Assembly: GCA_020200615.1 (NCBI GenBank)
Contig: JAIVIH010000264.1
Coordinates: 1-20,080 of the forward strand
Direction of reading: 5' to 3'
Source of the DNA: Actinomycetota bacterium
GTDB lineage: Bacteria; Actinomycetota; Acidimicrobiia; Acidimicrobiales; AC-14
DNA length: 20,080 nt
The position numbers and the translations under genes are program-made. Shown in pieces: positions 1-7,904 of the stretch (the stretch's first letter is position 1; every line of letters starts with the position of its first letter). The notes under the pieces were generated by a model, which was given only the letters and a program-made list of their open reading frames with translations, ran no database searches and was not told the DNA's origin.

Positions 1-14
1 GCTGGGGGCGGGCA

Positions 15-1184
15 CTACAGCTTGGTTAGGGCCCTGCGCATGTTCCGGGTGGCCTGAGCGATGCGCTTCTCGTTCTCGATCAGGGCGAAGCGCACGAACC
101 CGTCCCCGGTCGGGCCGAAGCCCACACCCGGAGCCACGGCGACCTTGGCCTCGCGCACCAGAAAGGAGGCGAAGTCGAGCGATCCCATCTCCCGGTAGGG
201 CTCGGGGATGGGGGCCCAGACGAACATCGTGGCCTTGGGCCGCTCGATGTGCCAGCCGATGCGGTCGAGGCCGTCGCAGATGGCGTCCCGCCTGCTCCAG
301 TAGATCTCGTTGACCGCCTTGGGGTAGTCGGAGGCCTCGTTCATGGCCACGATGGCGGCGATCTGGATGGGCTGAAAGGTGCCGTAATCGAGGTAGGACT
401 TGATCTTGGCCAGGGCCTGCACGATCTCCCGGTTGCCCAGGAGGAACCCCACCCGCCAGCCCGCCATCGAGAACGACTTGGTCAGCGTGTACAGCTCCAC
501 GGCCACGTCCTTGGCCCCTGGCACCTGGAGGATCGAGGGGGGCTGGTACCCGTCGAACGCAGTGTCGGAGTAGGCAAAGTCGTGCACCAGCACCACGTCG
601 TGGTCCCGGGCGAACGCCACTATCCGCTCCATCCACACCAGGTCGACGCACGTGGTCGTGGGGTTGTGCGGGAACGAGAGGACGATCACCCGCGGCCGGG
701 GCCAGGCGTTCTCCCACGCCTCGGTCAGGCTGGCGAAGAAGTCACCCTCCCCCAGCGGCACCTGGCGGACGTCGGCCCCCGCGAACAGGGGTGCGTACAG
801 GTGGATCGGATAGGACGGAGTGGGCACCAGGGCCGTGTCGCCCGATGAAAGGAGCACCCACATGAGGTGGGACAGCCCCTCCTTGGCGCCGATGGTGTTG
901 ATGACCTCGGTGTCGGGGTCGAGCTCCACTCCGAAGCGCCGCTCGTAGAGCGAGCACACCGCGGCCCGGAGCTTGGGGATGCCCCGGCTGGACGAGTACC
1001 GGTGGTTGCGGGGGTTGCGGGCTGCTTCCGCCAGCTTCTCGACGGCGATGTCGGGTGACGGGATGTCGGGGTTGCCGAACCCGAGGTCGACCACGTCCTC
1101 GCCGGCACGCCGGGCTGCCATCTTCAACGAGTCGATGATCGTGAAGACGTACGGCGGCAGAGCGTTGATCCGGCGGAACTCCAT
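15..1184 (-). CDS. PLP-dependent class I/II aminotransferase (alanine/aspartate type, AlaC-like)
   Basis: A 389-residue cytosolic fold-type I aminotransferase that should move an amino group between an amino acid and a 2-oxo acid using pyridoxal phosphate. The N-terminus ([16 protein letters not shown]) and the phrase [12 protein letters not shown] resemble glutamate-pyruvate aminotransferases of the AlaC/YfdZ group and LL-diaminopimelate aminotransferases. Visible active-site elements are SFPHNPTT near residue 170 (the Asn that contacts PLP), the Asp/Tyr pair in HDFAYSD near 201-207, the Schiff-base lysine K236 in [12 protein letters not shown], and a late Arg in [10 protein letters not shown] that should bind the substrate carboxylate. 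Length is normal and both ends look intact. The ATG start sits 6 nt behind a TAGCCT hexamer, which fits a leaderless transcript. It lies directly downstream of the ROK/oxidoreductase gene on the same strand but seems to have its own promoter. The exact substrate is not decidable from sequence; alanine or aspartate is likeliest. Confidence 0.9.
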   Translation of the reverse strand: MEFRRINALPPYVFTIIDSLKMAARRAGEDVVDLGFGNPDIPSPDIAVEKLAEAARNPRNHRYSSSRGIPKLRAAVCSLYERRFGVELDPDTEVINTIGAKEGLSHLMWVLLSSGDTALVPTPSYPIHLYAPLFAGADVRQVPLGEGDFFASLTEAWENAWPRPRVIVLSFPHNPTTTCVDLVWMERIVAFARDHDVVLVHDFAYSDTAFDGYQPPSILQVPGAKDVAVELYTLTKSFSMAGWRVGFLLGNREIVQALAKIKSYLDYGTFQPIQIAAIVAMNEASDYPKAVNEIYWSRRDAICDGLDRIGWHIERPKATMFVWAPIPEPYREMGSLDFASFLVREAKVAVAPGVGFGPTGDGFVRFALIENEKRIAQATRNMRRALTKL

Positions 1185-1190
1185 CCCCGC

Positions 1191-1196
1191 AGGCTA
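1191..1196 (-). promoter_or_regulatory. Leaderless -10 element of the aminotransferase gene
   Basis: On the minus strand TAGCCT is followed by six bases (GCGGGG) and the ATG at 1184. That is the -10 to +1 distance expected if transcription begins at the start codon. The first three bases are also the TAG stop codon of the upstream ROK/LLM gene. No clear -35 is seen. Confidence 0.5.
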
Positions 1197-2798
1197 CCGC
1201 CGCCCTGTCGGGGGGCTCCCCTGAGTTCCGGCCCGCACGACGGCCGTCGCCTCGGCCACGAGCTCCACCGACTCCGGGTCGGTGCCGACGTTCAAAGGGG
1301 CGCAGACGGCCCACGCCGCCCCCGCTCCGGCCAGTCCCTGGAGATGGCGGACCAGGTCGTCCACCGTTCCCGTCACCACCCCCGGCCGGTCGCCGTGGCG
1401 GTCGCGTAGGGCGGTGACCGTTTCCGGCGTGCGGCCCACCAGCACCTGACCCCCCCACGTGACCTCGAAGTCCGGACCGGCGTCGGGCTGGTCCCGGACC
1501 TGGGCGGCCAGGTCGGCGAAGACGGCGGGCGACGCCCCCCAGCAGTTCCAGCCGTCCGCCTCGGTCGCCGCTCGCCGGACGGCGGGCGACGTCCCCCCCA
1601 CCCACGTCCGGACGCCCGCTCCTCGCAGCCTCCGGACGCAGGCGATCACGGTCGCCACCCGTTCCTTCACCGGCGGGAAGGGAAGCCCGTAGGCCACGTT
1701 CTCGTCGCGGTTGGCGTCATCGCCGGTGCCCAGTCCCGCGATGAATCGACCTTCCGCCATGCGGTGCAGGGTCGTGACCGTGTGGACGAGGACCGCATCC
1801 GGCACCAGGCCCACCCGGGCGACCAGCGTGCCGACCGTCACCCGTTCCGTCTCGGCGATCAGGGCCCCGAGCAGGGTGGTCGAGTGGAGGATGGGCCGGT
1901 CGGGGCGAGGCCCGAGATCGGCAGGCAGGATGGGCACCGGCGGCCGGAAGTCCCGTCCGGCGATGAGGTCGGCGAAGGCCTCCCGGGCGGGATCGAAAAG
2001 GGCGGGCCCGGCCGCCCCCAGGCCTCCTCCGATGACGAAGGCCTGGGGGTCGAAGATGTTGGTCAGGTTGACCAGCCCGAGGGCCAGCCACCAGGCGAAC
2101 GAGTCCATGATCCGGCAGGCCTCGGCGTCTCCCTCGGCGATGGCAGCACTGACGTGTTCACCCCGAACCGACTCCGGATCCCCCCCGGCCAGGGCCACGA
2201 CACGGTCGGCCTTGCCCGCCTCCGCGGCCTCCCGGGCCAACCGGCCCAACCCGCTGCCGGACGCGAAGCGCTCCCAGCAGCCGCGCTGGCCGCACGGACA
2301 GGGCGGTCCGTGGGGATCGACGACCATGTGGCCGACCTCGCCGGCGAAGCCGTTGGCACCCCGGTGGATGCGCCCGCCGGCCACGATGCCGCCTCCGATG
2401 CCCGTGCCCAGGGTGACCAGCACGACCTCGTCGAAGCCGCGGGCGGCGCCCAGCTGTCGCTCCCCCCAGGCGGCGCAGGTGGCGTCGTTGTCCACCCGCA
2501 CGGGCACGCCCATCGCCTCCTCCAGATCGGACCTCACGGGCCATCCCGTCACCCCCGGAAGGTTGGGGGCGAAGCGCAGGACCCCGTCCCGGTCCACCAA
2601 ACCGGGCACGCCCACGCCCAGAGCCGTCACCCGCTCCCCCACCTCGGCCGCCAGGGACTCCACCAGGGTGGACACGGTGTCGAGCAACGCCTTCTCGCCG
2701 CGAGGCGTGGGGAGGCGGCTCTCGGCCGCGGTGTGCCCGTCGACCAGGGCGATTCCCAGGCACTTGGTCCCGCCCATGTCGACCCCGACGGTGGCCAT
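1194..2798 (-). CDS. ROK-family sugar kinase joined to an N-terminally truncated luciferase-like oxidoreductase
   Basis: Residues 1-296 are a ROK kinase, probably glucokinase-like, which phosphorylates a hexose with ATP. Visible are the phosphate-binding VDMGGTK (6-12), the catalytic VDNDATCAAWGE (Asp105), the glycine-rich TLGTGIGGGI, and the zinc site EVGHMVVDPHG plus CPCGQRGCWE (about 154-176). From about residue 300 the protein is a luciferase-like, F420/FMN-type oxidoreductase: TLLGALIAETERVTVGTLVAR, a GRFIAGLGTG motif and YGLPFPPVKERV are all typical. The join lies near base 1905-1912. The ROK part stops at PADLG, before its usual last helix (normally about 15 more residues). The oxidoreductase part lacks about 40-45 N-terminal residues, including the first beta-alpha unit with the DH motif. 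I infer that two adjacent genes were fused by a deletion of roughly 200 bp, real or an assembly error. The kinase half may still fold; the oxidoreductase half is probably inactive. Confidence 0.85.
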   Translation of the reverse strand: MATVGVDMGGTKCLGIALVDGHTAAESRLPTPRGEKALLDTVSTLVESLAAEVGERVTALGVGVPGLVDRDGVLRFAPNLPGVTGWPVRSDLEEAMGVPVRVDNDATCAAWGERQLGAARGFDEVVLVTLGTGIGGGIVAGGRIHRGANGFAGEVGHMVVDPHGPPCPCGQRGCWERFASGSGLGRLAREAAEAGKADRVVALAGGDPESVRGEHVSAAIAEGDAEACRIMDSFAWWLALGLVNLTNIFDPQAFVIGGGLGAAGPALFDPAREAFADLIAGRDFRPPVPILPADLGPRPDRPILHSTTLLGALIAETERVTVGTLVARVGLVPDAVLVHTVTTLHRMAEGRFIAGLGTGDDANRDENVAYGLPFPPVKERVATVIACVRRLRGAGVRTWVGGTSPAVRRAATEADGWNCWGASPAVFADLAAQVRDQPDAGPDFEVTWGGQVLVGRTPETVTALRDRHGDRPGVVTGTVDDLVRHLQGLAGAGAAWAVCAPLNVGTDPESVELVAEATAVVRAGTQGSPPTGRR

Positions 2799-2829
2799 CA
2801 GGCCATCAGTCCATCAGAGGATCAGGAGC

Positions 2830-3785
2830 TCAGTACCGGAGGAGGGCGCCGACGCGCCCGAGGACGTCAAGATCGGCGTTGTCGGCGCAGACCGCCACCC
2901 GGCAGGACTGGGCCAGGGCCTCTTCGATCGCTTCTTCCACCACGTCGTCCACCTGGTCCATCGCCGTCTCGCATACGGGACAGGCCGGCCCCCGCACCCC
3001 GACGAAGCCGCACGACCGGCACCGCCATCCGGGTGCTTCGAAGCCCTCCGAGAGAAGGCGACCGAGAGCCGGGCCGCGATCCTCTCCTTCAGGTAGGGGT
3101 GGAGCTCCCGCTCCAGGGCGCCGCTGACCTCGTCGAGCGCTCCCAGCACCAGGTGGTCGAAGCCCTGCTCCCGGAAGACGTCGAAGGCGACCTGGGCCGC
3201 CCGGCGGAGGTGACGGTGGGTCGCCGCCGCCACCTGGCCCGCCACCTGGTCCCGGGTGAGGTCCCCCCCGTCGTCCTCGTGGCGCGGCAGGTGGTCCATG
3301 AGCTCGGTCTTCTCGACCAGCGCACCCAGGGCGAACTGGAAGAGCCTCGCCCGCTGACGGTCGGCGAGCAGGACCGCGAACCGCTCGTGACGGGCGACCA
3401 CAGCCTCCAGCTCCCGGACGTAGGGCGTGTGGTTGATCACGACCCGGTTGCGCACGGGCACGGTCAGCTCGACCACCCGCCAGAGGCCGTCAGCCGTGCA
3501 GGAGAAGAGGGCCAGTCCCCGCGTGTTCGACCGGTGGAGCATTCCCCGCACGTGATCGGCCATGCGGCTGAGGTCGGCCTCGACCGAGGCGATGGCCGCC
3601 TTGGACAGGCCGTTCGAGCTGGTCCGCGCCCGACCCTCCCGCAGGAGGGCGTCGAGGTGGGGCTCGAGGTCACGCGAACGCAGGTAGCGCCGGCCGTCCA
3701 CGTCCAGGTACAAGGAGGTCACAGGAGCGGCAGTCCCCGTGTACCCGGCGAGGTCTCGGACGACTTCTTCGCTGATGGCCCCCAC
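2830..3785 (-). pseudogene. eRF1-like protein of the bacterial baeRF (Vms1-like) group, internal deletion with frameshift
   Basis: The N-terminal 240 residues (SLYLDVDGRRY, GLALFSC, VRNRVVINHTPYVRELE, FAVLLADRQRARLF, a GFDHLVLGA strand, HPYLKERIAARLSV) match the actinobacterial baeRF family, relatives of peptide-release and peptidyl-tRNA hydrolase factors that act on stalled ribosomes. Near base 3060 the frame changes. The frame that stays open runs to 2814 but encodes nonsense rich in Arg, Ser and Trp. A second frame, from about 3055 to the TGA at 2830-2832, encodes the true family C-terminus: LLSEGFEAPGWRCRSCGF, a second cysteine pair CPVC, a run of acidic residues, SCRVAVCADNADLDVLGRVG and a final LLRY. 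Between the two parts about 55-60 residues usual in the family are absent. It is therefore broken as given, by deletion plus frameshift. The GTG start at 3785 follows a TACGAT box by 9 nt. Neighbours do not explain its role. Confidence 0.75.
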
Positions 3786-3794
3786 TCGGCGACG

Positions 3795-3800
3795 ATCGTA
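3795..3800 (-). promoter_or_regulatory. Leaderless -10 element of the baeRF gene
   Basis: Minus-strand TACGAT lies nine bases before the GTG at 3785, in the 25-base gap behind the GH15 gene. The spacing is slightly long for a strictly leaderless message. Confidence 0.35.
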
Positions 3801-3810
3801 GCCTCAGCGA

Positions 3811-5706
3811 TCAGTGGCCGAGGGATCGTGGCGGGGCAAAGCGGGTGTCCCGGTGGGCATCGGCGTGGATCACGTGCATCACCGCGTTGATGAGGGCCAG
3901 GTGGGTGAAGGCCTGGGGGAAGTTTCCCAGATGGCGGCCGGTGCGGGGATCGATCTCCTCGGCGTAGAGCTCGAGCGGGCTGGCGTAGGACAGGAGCCGC
4001 TCGCACAGCTCCCGGGCCCGGGTGTGCTCTCCGATCTCCGACAGGGCCGACACCAGCCAGAACGAGCAGATGGCGAACGTCCCCTCCTCCCCGCTCAGGC
4101 CGTCGTCCGTCTCCTCGACCCGGTACCGCAGGACGAGGCCGTCGAGGGTGAGCTCGTCGGCGATGGCCAGCACCGTCGCCCGGATGCGCTCGTCCTCGGC
4201 CGGGAGAAAGCGCACCAGCGGCATCAGGAGGCACGAGGCGTCCAAGGCCGTGGTGTCGTAGTGCTGGACGAAGACACCCCGCCGGTCGACGCCGTGCTCG
4301 CAGACGTCGATGTGGATCTCGTCCGCCACCGCCTGCCACTTGGCCGCCAGGCGGGGCTCCTCCCGTAGCCGGGCCAGCCGCGCCCCCCGGTCGCAGGCCA
4401 CCCAGCACATCAGCTTGGACGAGGTGAAGTGCTTGGGGGCGCCTCGGACCTCCCAGATTCCACGGTCGGGCTTCTGCCAGTTCTCCACCGCCTTCTCCAC
4501 CTGGGCGACGGCCAGAGGCCAGACCCGCTCCGGCAGATAGTCGCGGGACTTGGCGTGGAGGTAGACGGAGTCGAGGAAGGCGCCCCAGACATCGTGCTGG
4601 CGCTGTTTGTAGGCGCCGTTCCCGATGCGTACGGGCTGGGCCCCCTCGTAGCCGGAGAGGTGATCCAGGGTGCTCTCCTCGAGCTCCCGCTCTCCGCCGA
4701 CCCCGTACATGACCTGCAGTTCGGCGTCCTCGCAAACGTCGGCCACGAAGTAGAAGAAGTCGTCGGCCTCGGCGTCGAAGCCCAGGGTGTACAGCCCCCA
4801 CAGGGCGAAGGTCGAGTCCCGGATCCACGAGTAGCGGTAGTCCCAGTTCCGCTCGCCCCCGGGGGTCTCGGGCAAGGACGTGGTGGCCGCCGCCAGCAGC
4901 GCCCCCGTGGGCTGGTAGCTGAGACCTTTCAGGGTGAGGGCGCTCCTCTGGAGGTGGACGCGCCACGGGTGGTCGGGGAACGTCCCGCGGTTGAGCCACA
5001 CGCGCCAGCACTCACCTGTGCGCCACATCCTGTCGGCGGCTTCCTCCCAGGTGGCCGGAGGGTCCTTGTCCGACCACGCCATAGCCACGAACACGTCGTC
5101 GCCCTCGTTCAGCCGGGTCCGGGCCTGGGCGGCGCGGCCCTCGAAGCCGAGCCGCATGTTGGTGCTCAGGCGCAGGGGCGGCCCATGATCGGCGGCAGCC
5201 ACCGTCGCCTGTCCGTATCCAGGCGACGTGTACTCCCAGGTCCCGTCGGCCAGGCCGTAGTCGAAGACCGGCTCACACGTCATCTGCACTTCGACGGTGC
5301 CGCTGACGCAGCGCACGGTTCGCAGCAGGCAGTCGTCGGCCTCGTAGTCGCCGGGCGACCGCCGGTAGATGTCAGAGCGGGCGGCGTCGTGGTACCACTC
5401 CCCCAGGCAGAGGGCGTCCCGGACTATCACCCACCCCGTGCGCGTCTGCCACGTGGTTTCCAGGACCAAGGTTCCCGGCAGGTAGCGACGTCCCGCCGGC
5501 ACCGTGACCTCGGTGGGAGCGAGGCGGAACACTCCTGCGGCCCGGTCCAGGATGGCGCCGAACACGCTCGGGCTGTCCGGGCGGGGCACGCACAACCACT
5601 CCACGTTCCCGGCCGGCGACACGAGGGCATTCACCTCGCAATCCGACAGAAACGCGTACTGGGCGATCGGCGCGAACGGGCTGCGGCCCGCGTACCCGTC
5701 CGTCAC
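3811..5706 (-). CDS. Glycoside hydrolase family 15 enzyme (glucoamylase or trehalase)
   Basis: A 631-residue, full-length member of GH15, the inverting family of glucoamylases, glucodextranases and actinobacterial trehalases. An N-terminal beta-sandwich (about 1-250, beginning PIAQYAFLSDCEVNALVSP) precedes an alpha/alpha barrel. Signature segments are NWDYRYSWIRDSTFALWGLY (287-306), GNGAYKQRQHDVWGAFLD (363-380), GIWEVRG with the likely general acid Glu419, and GEEGTFAICSFWLVSAL with the likely general base Glu541. There is no signal peptide, so it should act in the cytosol on trehalose, maltodextrin or glycogen-derived chains. Actinobacterial sequences of this layout include phosphate-dependent trehalases, so trehalase is a fair alternative to glucoamylase. 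The GTG start at 5706 follows a TAGCAT box by 8 nt. The nearby ROK kinase could phosphorylate the glucose released. Both termini look complete. Confidence 0.93.
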   Translation of the reverse strand: MTDGYAGRSPFAPIAQYAFLSDCEVNALVSPAGNVEWLCVPRPDSPSVFGAILDRAAGVFRLAPTEVTVPAGRRYLPGTLVLETTWQTRTGWVIVRDALCLGEWYHDAARSDIYRRSPGDYEADDCLLRTVRCVSGTVEVQMTCEPVFDYGLADGTWEYTSPGYGQATVAAADHGPPLRLSTNMRLGFEGRAAQARTRLNEGDDVFVAMAWSDKDPPATWEEAADRMWRTGECWRVWLNRGTFPDHPWRVHLQRSALTLKGLSYQPTGALLAAATTSLPETPGGERNWDYRYSWIRDSTFALWGLYTLGFDAEADDFFYFVADVCEDAELQVMYGVGGERELEESTLDHLSGYEGAQPVRIGNGAYKQRQHDVWGAFLDSVYLHAKSRDYLPERVWPLAVAQVEKAVENWQKPDRGIWEVRGAPKHFTSSKLMCWVACDRGARLARLREEPRLAAKWQAVADEIHIDVCEHGVDRRGVFVQHYDTTALDASCLLMPLVRFLPAEDERIRATVLAIADELTLDGLVLRYRVEETDDGLSGEEGTFAICSFWLVSALSEIGEHTRARELCERLLSYASPLELYAEEIDPRTGRHLGNFPQAFTHLALINAVMHVIHADAHRDTRFAPPRSLGH

Positions 5707-5714
5707 GAGCCGAG

Positions 5715-5720
5715 ATGCTA
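5715..5720 (-). promoter_or_regulatory. Leaderless -10 element of the GH15 gene
   Basis: Minus-strand TAGCAT, then CTCGGCTC, then GTG at 5706. No Shine-Dalgarno sequence is present, which fits a leaderless message. It shares a 43-base divergent intergenic stretch with the plus-strand promoter at 5737. Confidence 0.5.
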
Positions 5721-5736
5721 GCGACGCACGCTCCGC

Positions 5737-5742
5737 TAGGCT
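5737..5742 (+). promoter_or_regulatory. Leaderless -10 element of the plus-strand operon starting at 5750
   Basis: TAGGCT followed by seven bases and the GTG at 5750, with no Shine-Dalgarno sequence. It probably drives the small protein, pyruvate kinase and the 7607 protein as one unit, since the gaps are 25 bases and a 4-base overlap. Confidence 0.5.
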
Positions 5743-5749
5743 CGGGGTC

Positions 5750-6139
5750 GTGGCCGAAGAAGATCTCGAAGATCCGACCGTCTCCGCGGTCGTTACCGTC
5801 TACTCCAAGGAGGAGCGGGCGGCCGAAATGCCCGAGAGCGGCGTCCCCCTGTCGGACGACCTTCGGGCCGTGGGGCTGGCCAAGTCGCGCTTCACCTCCG
5901 CCGGCTTCGAGGTTCACGCTCCGTTCACGGGGATGTTCTCCATCGGAGGGAAGCGGTCGTTGTTCGAATCCTTCTTCGGGGAGACGATCAAGGTCGACGA
6001 CAGCCAGCTGATCCGCACCATCACCACCGCGTCCGGCAGCTACGACCTCCCCATCGAGAAGCTCCCGGAGGATCTGCAAGGCCTGGTGAGGTCGATCGCC
6101 TTCCCCCCGCCGCCGAACTTCGCCGGCTTCGGCGGCTAG
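5750..6139 (+). CDS. Small uncharacterised protein resembling an S53-protease prodomain
   Basis: A 129-residue protein of unknown function. I chose the GTG at 5750 because it sits 7 nt after a TAGGCT -10 box and removes a compositionally odd N-terminal extension. It has no signal peptide and no membrane segment. The middle (LRAVGLAKSRFTSAGFEVH, then MFSIGGKRSLFESFFGETI) reads like the activation domain of sedolisin/kumamolisin (S53) proteases: a helix, a GFxV strand, a central sI-x-G strand and a short FExxFG helix. No protease domain follows, so it would be a stand-alone inhibitor- or chaperone-like fold. This is inference from pattern, not a confirmed family match. The C-terminus ends in a proline/phenylalanine/glycine tail (FPPPPNFAGFGG). 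It is the first gene of an apparent operon with pyruvate kinase, 25 bases upstream. Confidence 0.7.
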   Translation: MAEEDLEDPTVSAVVTVYSKEERAAEMPESGVPLSDDLRAVGLAKSRFTSAGFEVHAPFTGMFSIGGKRSLFESFFGETIKVDDSQLIRTITTASGSYDLPIEKLPEDLQGLVRSIAFPPPPNFAGFGG

Positions 6140-6164
6140 TTAAACCACCCGCCCGGCAATCCCG

Positions 6165-7610
6165 TTGTCGCGCCGAACGAAGATCGTCGCCAGCATCGGT
6201 CCGGCGTCGGACTCCCCGGCGACCCTGAAGGCCCTGGTGGCCGCGGGCATGGACATGGCCCGCCTGTCCCTCGCCCACAGCCCCCTGGAGGAGACCCTCA
6301 TCCGGCTCGACCGGATCCGGAAGGTGGCCCACGAGCAGGACAAGTTCGTCGGCGTGCTGGCCGACCTCCCGGGGCCCAAGGTGCGGGCCGCCGAGTTTCC
6401 CGAGGGGGGCGCCCTCCTCACCGACGGCAGCCTCGTCGACCTGGTGGCGGGCGACGGGCAGGAGACGAGCGACGACCGCCGGATCGTGATCGACCATCCT
6501 TCGGGGCTCCTCGGGCTGGAGGACGGCGACACCGTGGCCCTCGGAGACGGGGCCATCCAACTGCTGGTCCGAACCGTCCATGCCGACCGGGCGTCGGCCG
6601 AGGTGGTTACCGGCGGCTGGGCCCTGGGCCGCCCCGGCGTGGCTCTGCCCCCCGGCCGCATCCCCATCTGCTCGCCCACGCCTGCCGACCTCCGGCTCCT
6701 GGAGACCCTGGTCGAAGCGGACGTGGACGCCATCGCCATCTCCTTCGTGCAGTCGGCGAGCGACATCGACCGGGCTCGCGAGGCGGTGGCCGGCCGGGGA
6801 CCCATGCTCATCGCCAAGATCGAGACGCAGGACGCGGTCGACGCCCTGGACGACATCATCGCCAGCGCCGACGGCGTCATGGTCGCTCGGGGCGACCTCG
6901 GGATCCGGTGTGCCCTGGAGGACGTTCCCCACTACCAGAAGCTCATCATCCGCTCAGGGGTGGCTTACGGCCGGCCGGTGATCACCGCCACCCAGATGCT
7001 GGAATCCATGGTGCGGGCCCCCACCCCCACCCGGGCCGAGGTGAGCGACATCGCCAACGCCGTGTTCGACGGCACCAGCGCTCTAATGCTCTCGGGCGAG
7101 ACCGCCGTCGGTCACGACCCCGTGAACGCGGTGCGCACCATGGCCCGCATCGCCATCCGGGCGGAGCAGGAGTTCAACTACCTGGGGTGGGGCCGGGAGC
7201 TCGGCCAGCAACAGTCGTCGGAGACGCGGGGGGCGCCCGTGGCGGCGCGAATCACGGCCGCCGTCTCGGCCGCGGCGTGGCGGGCGGCGACCGACGCCAA
7301 CGTCTCGGCCATCATCGCCTGCACCAACACCGGGAGCACGGCCCGGGCGATCTCCCGGTTCCGGCCCACGGTCCCCGTCATCGGCGCCACCCCGTCCCCC
7401 CGGGCGGCGCGGCAGCTTTCCGTGGCCTGGGGCATAACGCCGATCATCGTCGACAGCCACGGCACCACCGACGACATCGTCTGGTTCGCCATCAAGGGCA
7501 CGGTCGAGCAGGGCATCGTCCGATCCGGCGACCTGGTGGCCGTGCTCGTGGGATCGCCCACCGATCCCGATCCCGCCACCGACACGCTGCGCCTGGTGCG
7601 GGTCCAGTGA
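6165..7610 (+). CDS. pyk: Pyruvate kinase
   Basis: A 481-residue cytosolic pyruvate kinase, converting phosphoenolpyruvate and ADP to pyruvate and ATP in the last step of glycolysis. It opens with TKIVASIGPASDSPATL, carries the B domain after DLPGPKVR, and has IAKIETQDAVDALDDII (catalytic Lys and metal-binding Glu), SADGVMVARGDLGI (metal-binding Asp), VITATQMLESM and PTRAEVSDIANAVFDG-SALMLSGETA. A normal C-terminal domain follows. Two differences from textbook enzymes are visible. The RLNFSHG motif is RLSLAHS, which removes the Asn and Ser that bind K+. The DTKGPEIR motif is DLPGPKVR, with Lys in place of the Glu that marks K+-dependent enzymes. It is therefore probably K+-independent. The TTG at 6165 is the best start because it gives the usual N-terminus, though no Shine-Dalgarno sequence precedes it. 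Its stop overlaps the next gene by 4 bases. Confidence 0.95.
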   Translation: MSRRTKIVASIGPASDSPATLKALVAAGMDMARLSLAHSPLEETLIRLDRIRKVAHEQDKFVGVLADLPGPKVRAAEFPEGGALLTDGSLVDLVAGDGQETSDDRRIVIDHPSGLLGLEDGDTVALGDGAIQLLVRTVHADRASAEVVTGGWALGRPGVALPPGRIPICSPTPADLRLLETLVEADVDAIAISFVQSASDIDRAREAVAGRGPMLIAKIETQDAVDALDDIIASADGVMVARGDLGIRCALEDVPHYQKLIIRSGVAYGRPVITATQMLESMVRAPTPTRAEVSDIANAVFDGTSALMLSGETAVGHDPVNAVRTMARIAIRAEQEFNYLGWGRELGQQQSSETRGAPVAARITAAVSAAAWRAATDANVSAIIACTNTGSTARAISRFRPTVPVIGATPSPRAARQLSVAWGITPIIVDSHGTTDDIVWFAIKGTVEQGIVRSGDLVAVLVGSPTDPDPATDTLRLVRVQ

Positions 7611-7858
7611 AGCGCTCCATCGACTTCGCCCTCGACGACCATCCCGAGGGCGACGACGAGCGGCCCAGGACAGCGTGGGCCGTCGGGCTGTCCGACGACT
7701 GCGACGGTTGCGACGACCTGCGGGTCGACCTCACCCTGGAGGAGGTCGGGCGCAGCGGCACGGGCAACACCGCCCACCTGGCTCCGGGTACCGCGCGCCG
7801 GCTGCGAGCGTCTCTGGGCGCTGCCCTCCGGGAGATCGGCGAGGACACGGGGGCGTGA
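7607..7858 (+). CDS. Small acidic protein of unknown function
   Basis: An 83-residue acidic protein starting with a GTG that overlaps the pyruvate kinase stop codon (GTGA), so translation is probably coupled. It contains a single CDGC motif (SDDCDGCDD), then a predicted strand-turn region and a C-terminal helix rich in Arg, Ala and Leu (LAPGTARRLRASLGAALREI). There is no signal peptide or membrane segment. The CxxC could bind a metal or be redox-active, but a single pair is not enough to claim a zinc site. I do not recognise the family. The tight overlap suggests expression with pyk rather than a chance ORF. Confidence 0.65.
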   Translation: MKRSIDFALDDHPEGDDERPRTAWAVGLSDDCDGCDDLRVDLTLEEVGRSGTGNTAHLAPGTARRLRASLGAALREIGEDTGA

Positions 7859-7861
7859 CGG

Positions 7862-7904
7862 CCGGCTAGTCGTCCGCTCAGGGGGCCGCTCGGGCCCTAG
7901 CCGG
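7862..7904. terminator. Possible bidirectional hairpin between convergent genes
   Basis: CCGGCTAG (7862-7869) is an exact inverted copy of CTAGCCGG (7897-7904). Inside the loop, GGCC (7884-7887) can pair with GGCC (7893-7896). The element lies exactly between two convergent genes, and the right arm contains the minus-strand stop codon. There is no T-run, as is common in high-GC actinobacteria. Confidence 0.4.

Noticed and set aside
2793..2816. Three 8-base tandem units (GGCCATCA, GGCCATCA, GTCCATCA) over the ROK start codon
   Set aside because: Too short and imperfect to argue for phase variation; probably chance in a short spacer.
1764..3890. A 708-codon open frame on the plus strand, antisense to the ROK and baeRF genes
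   Set aside because: Its protein is low-complexity Gly/Pro/Arg/His with no family motif, while the minus strand reads as clear families. Long antisense frames are expected in GC-rich DNA.
4429..5721. A 430-codon plus-strand frame opposite the GH15 gene, and a similar minus-strand frame at 3719-5011
   Set aside because: Both overlap an intact 631-residue GH15 gene with catalytic motifs in place and show no domain of their own.
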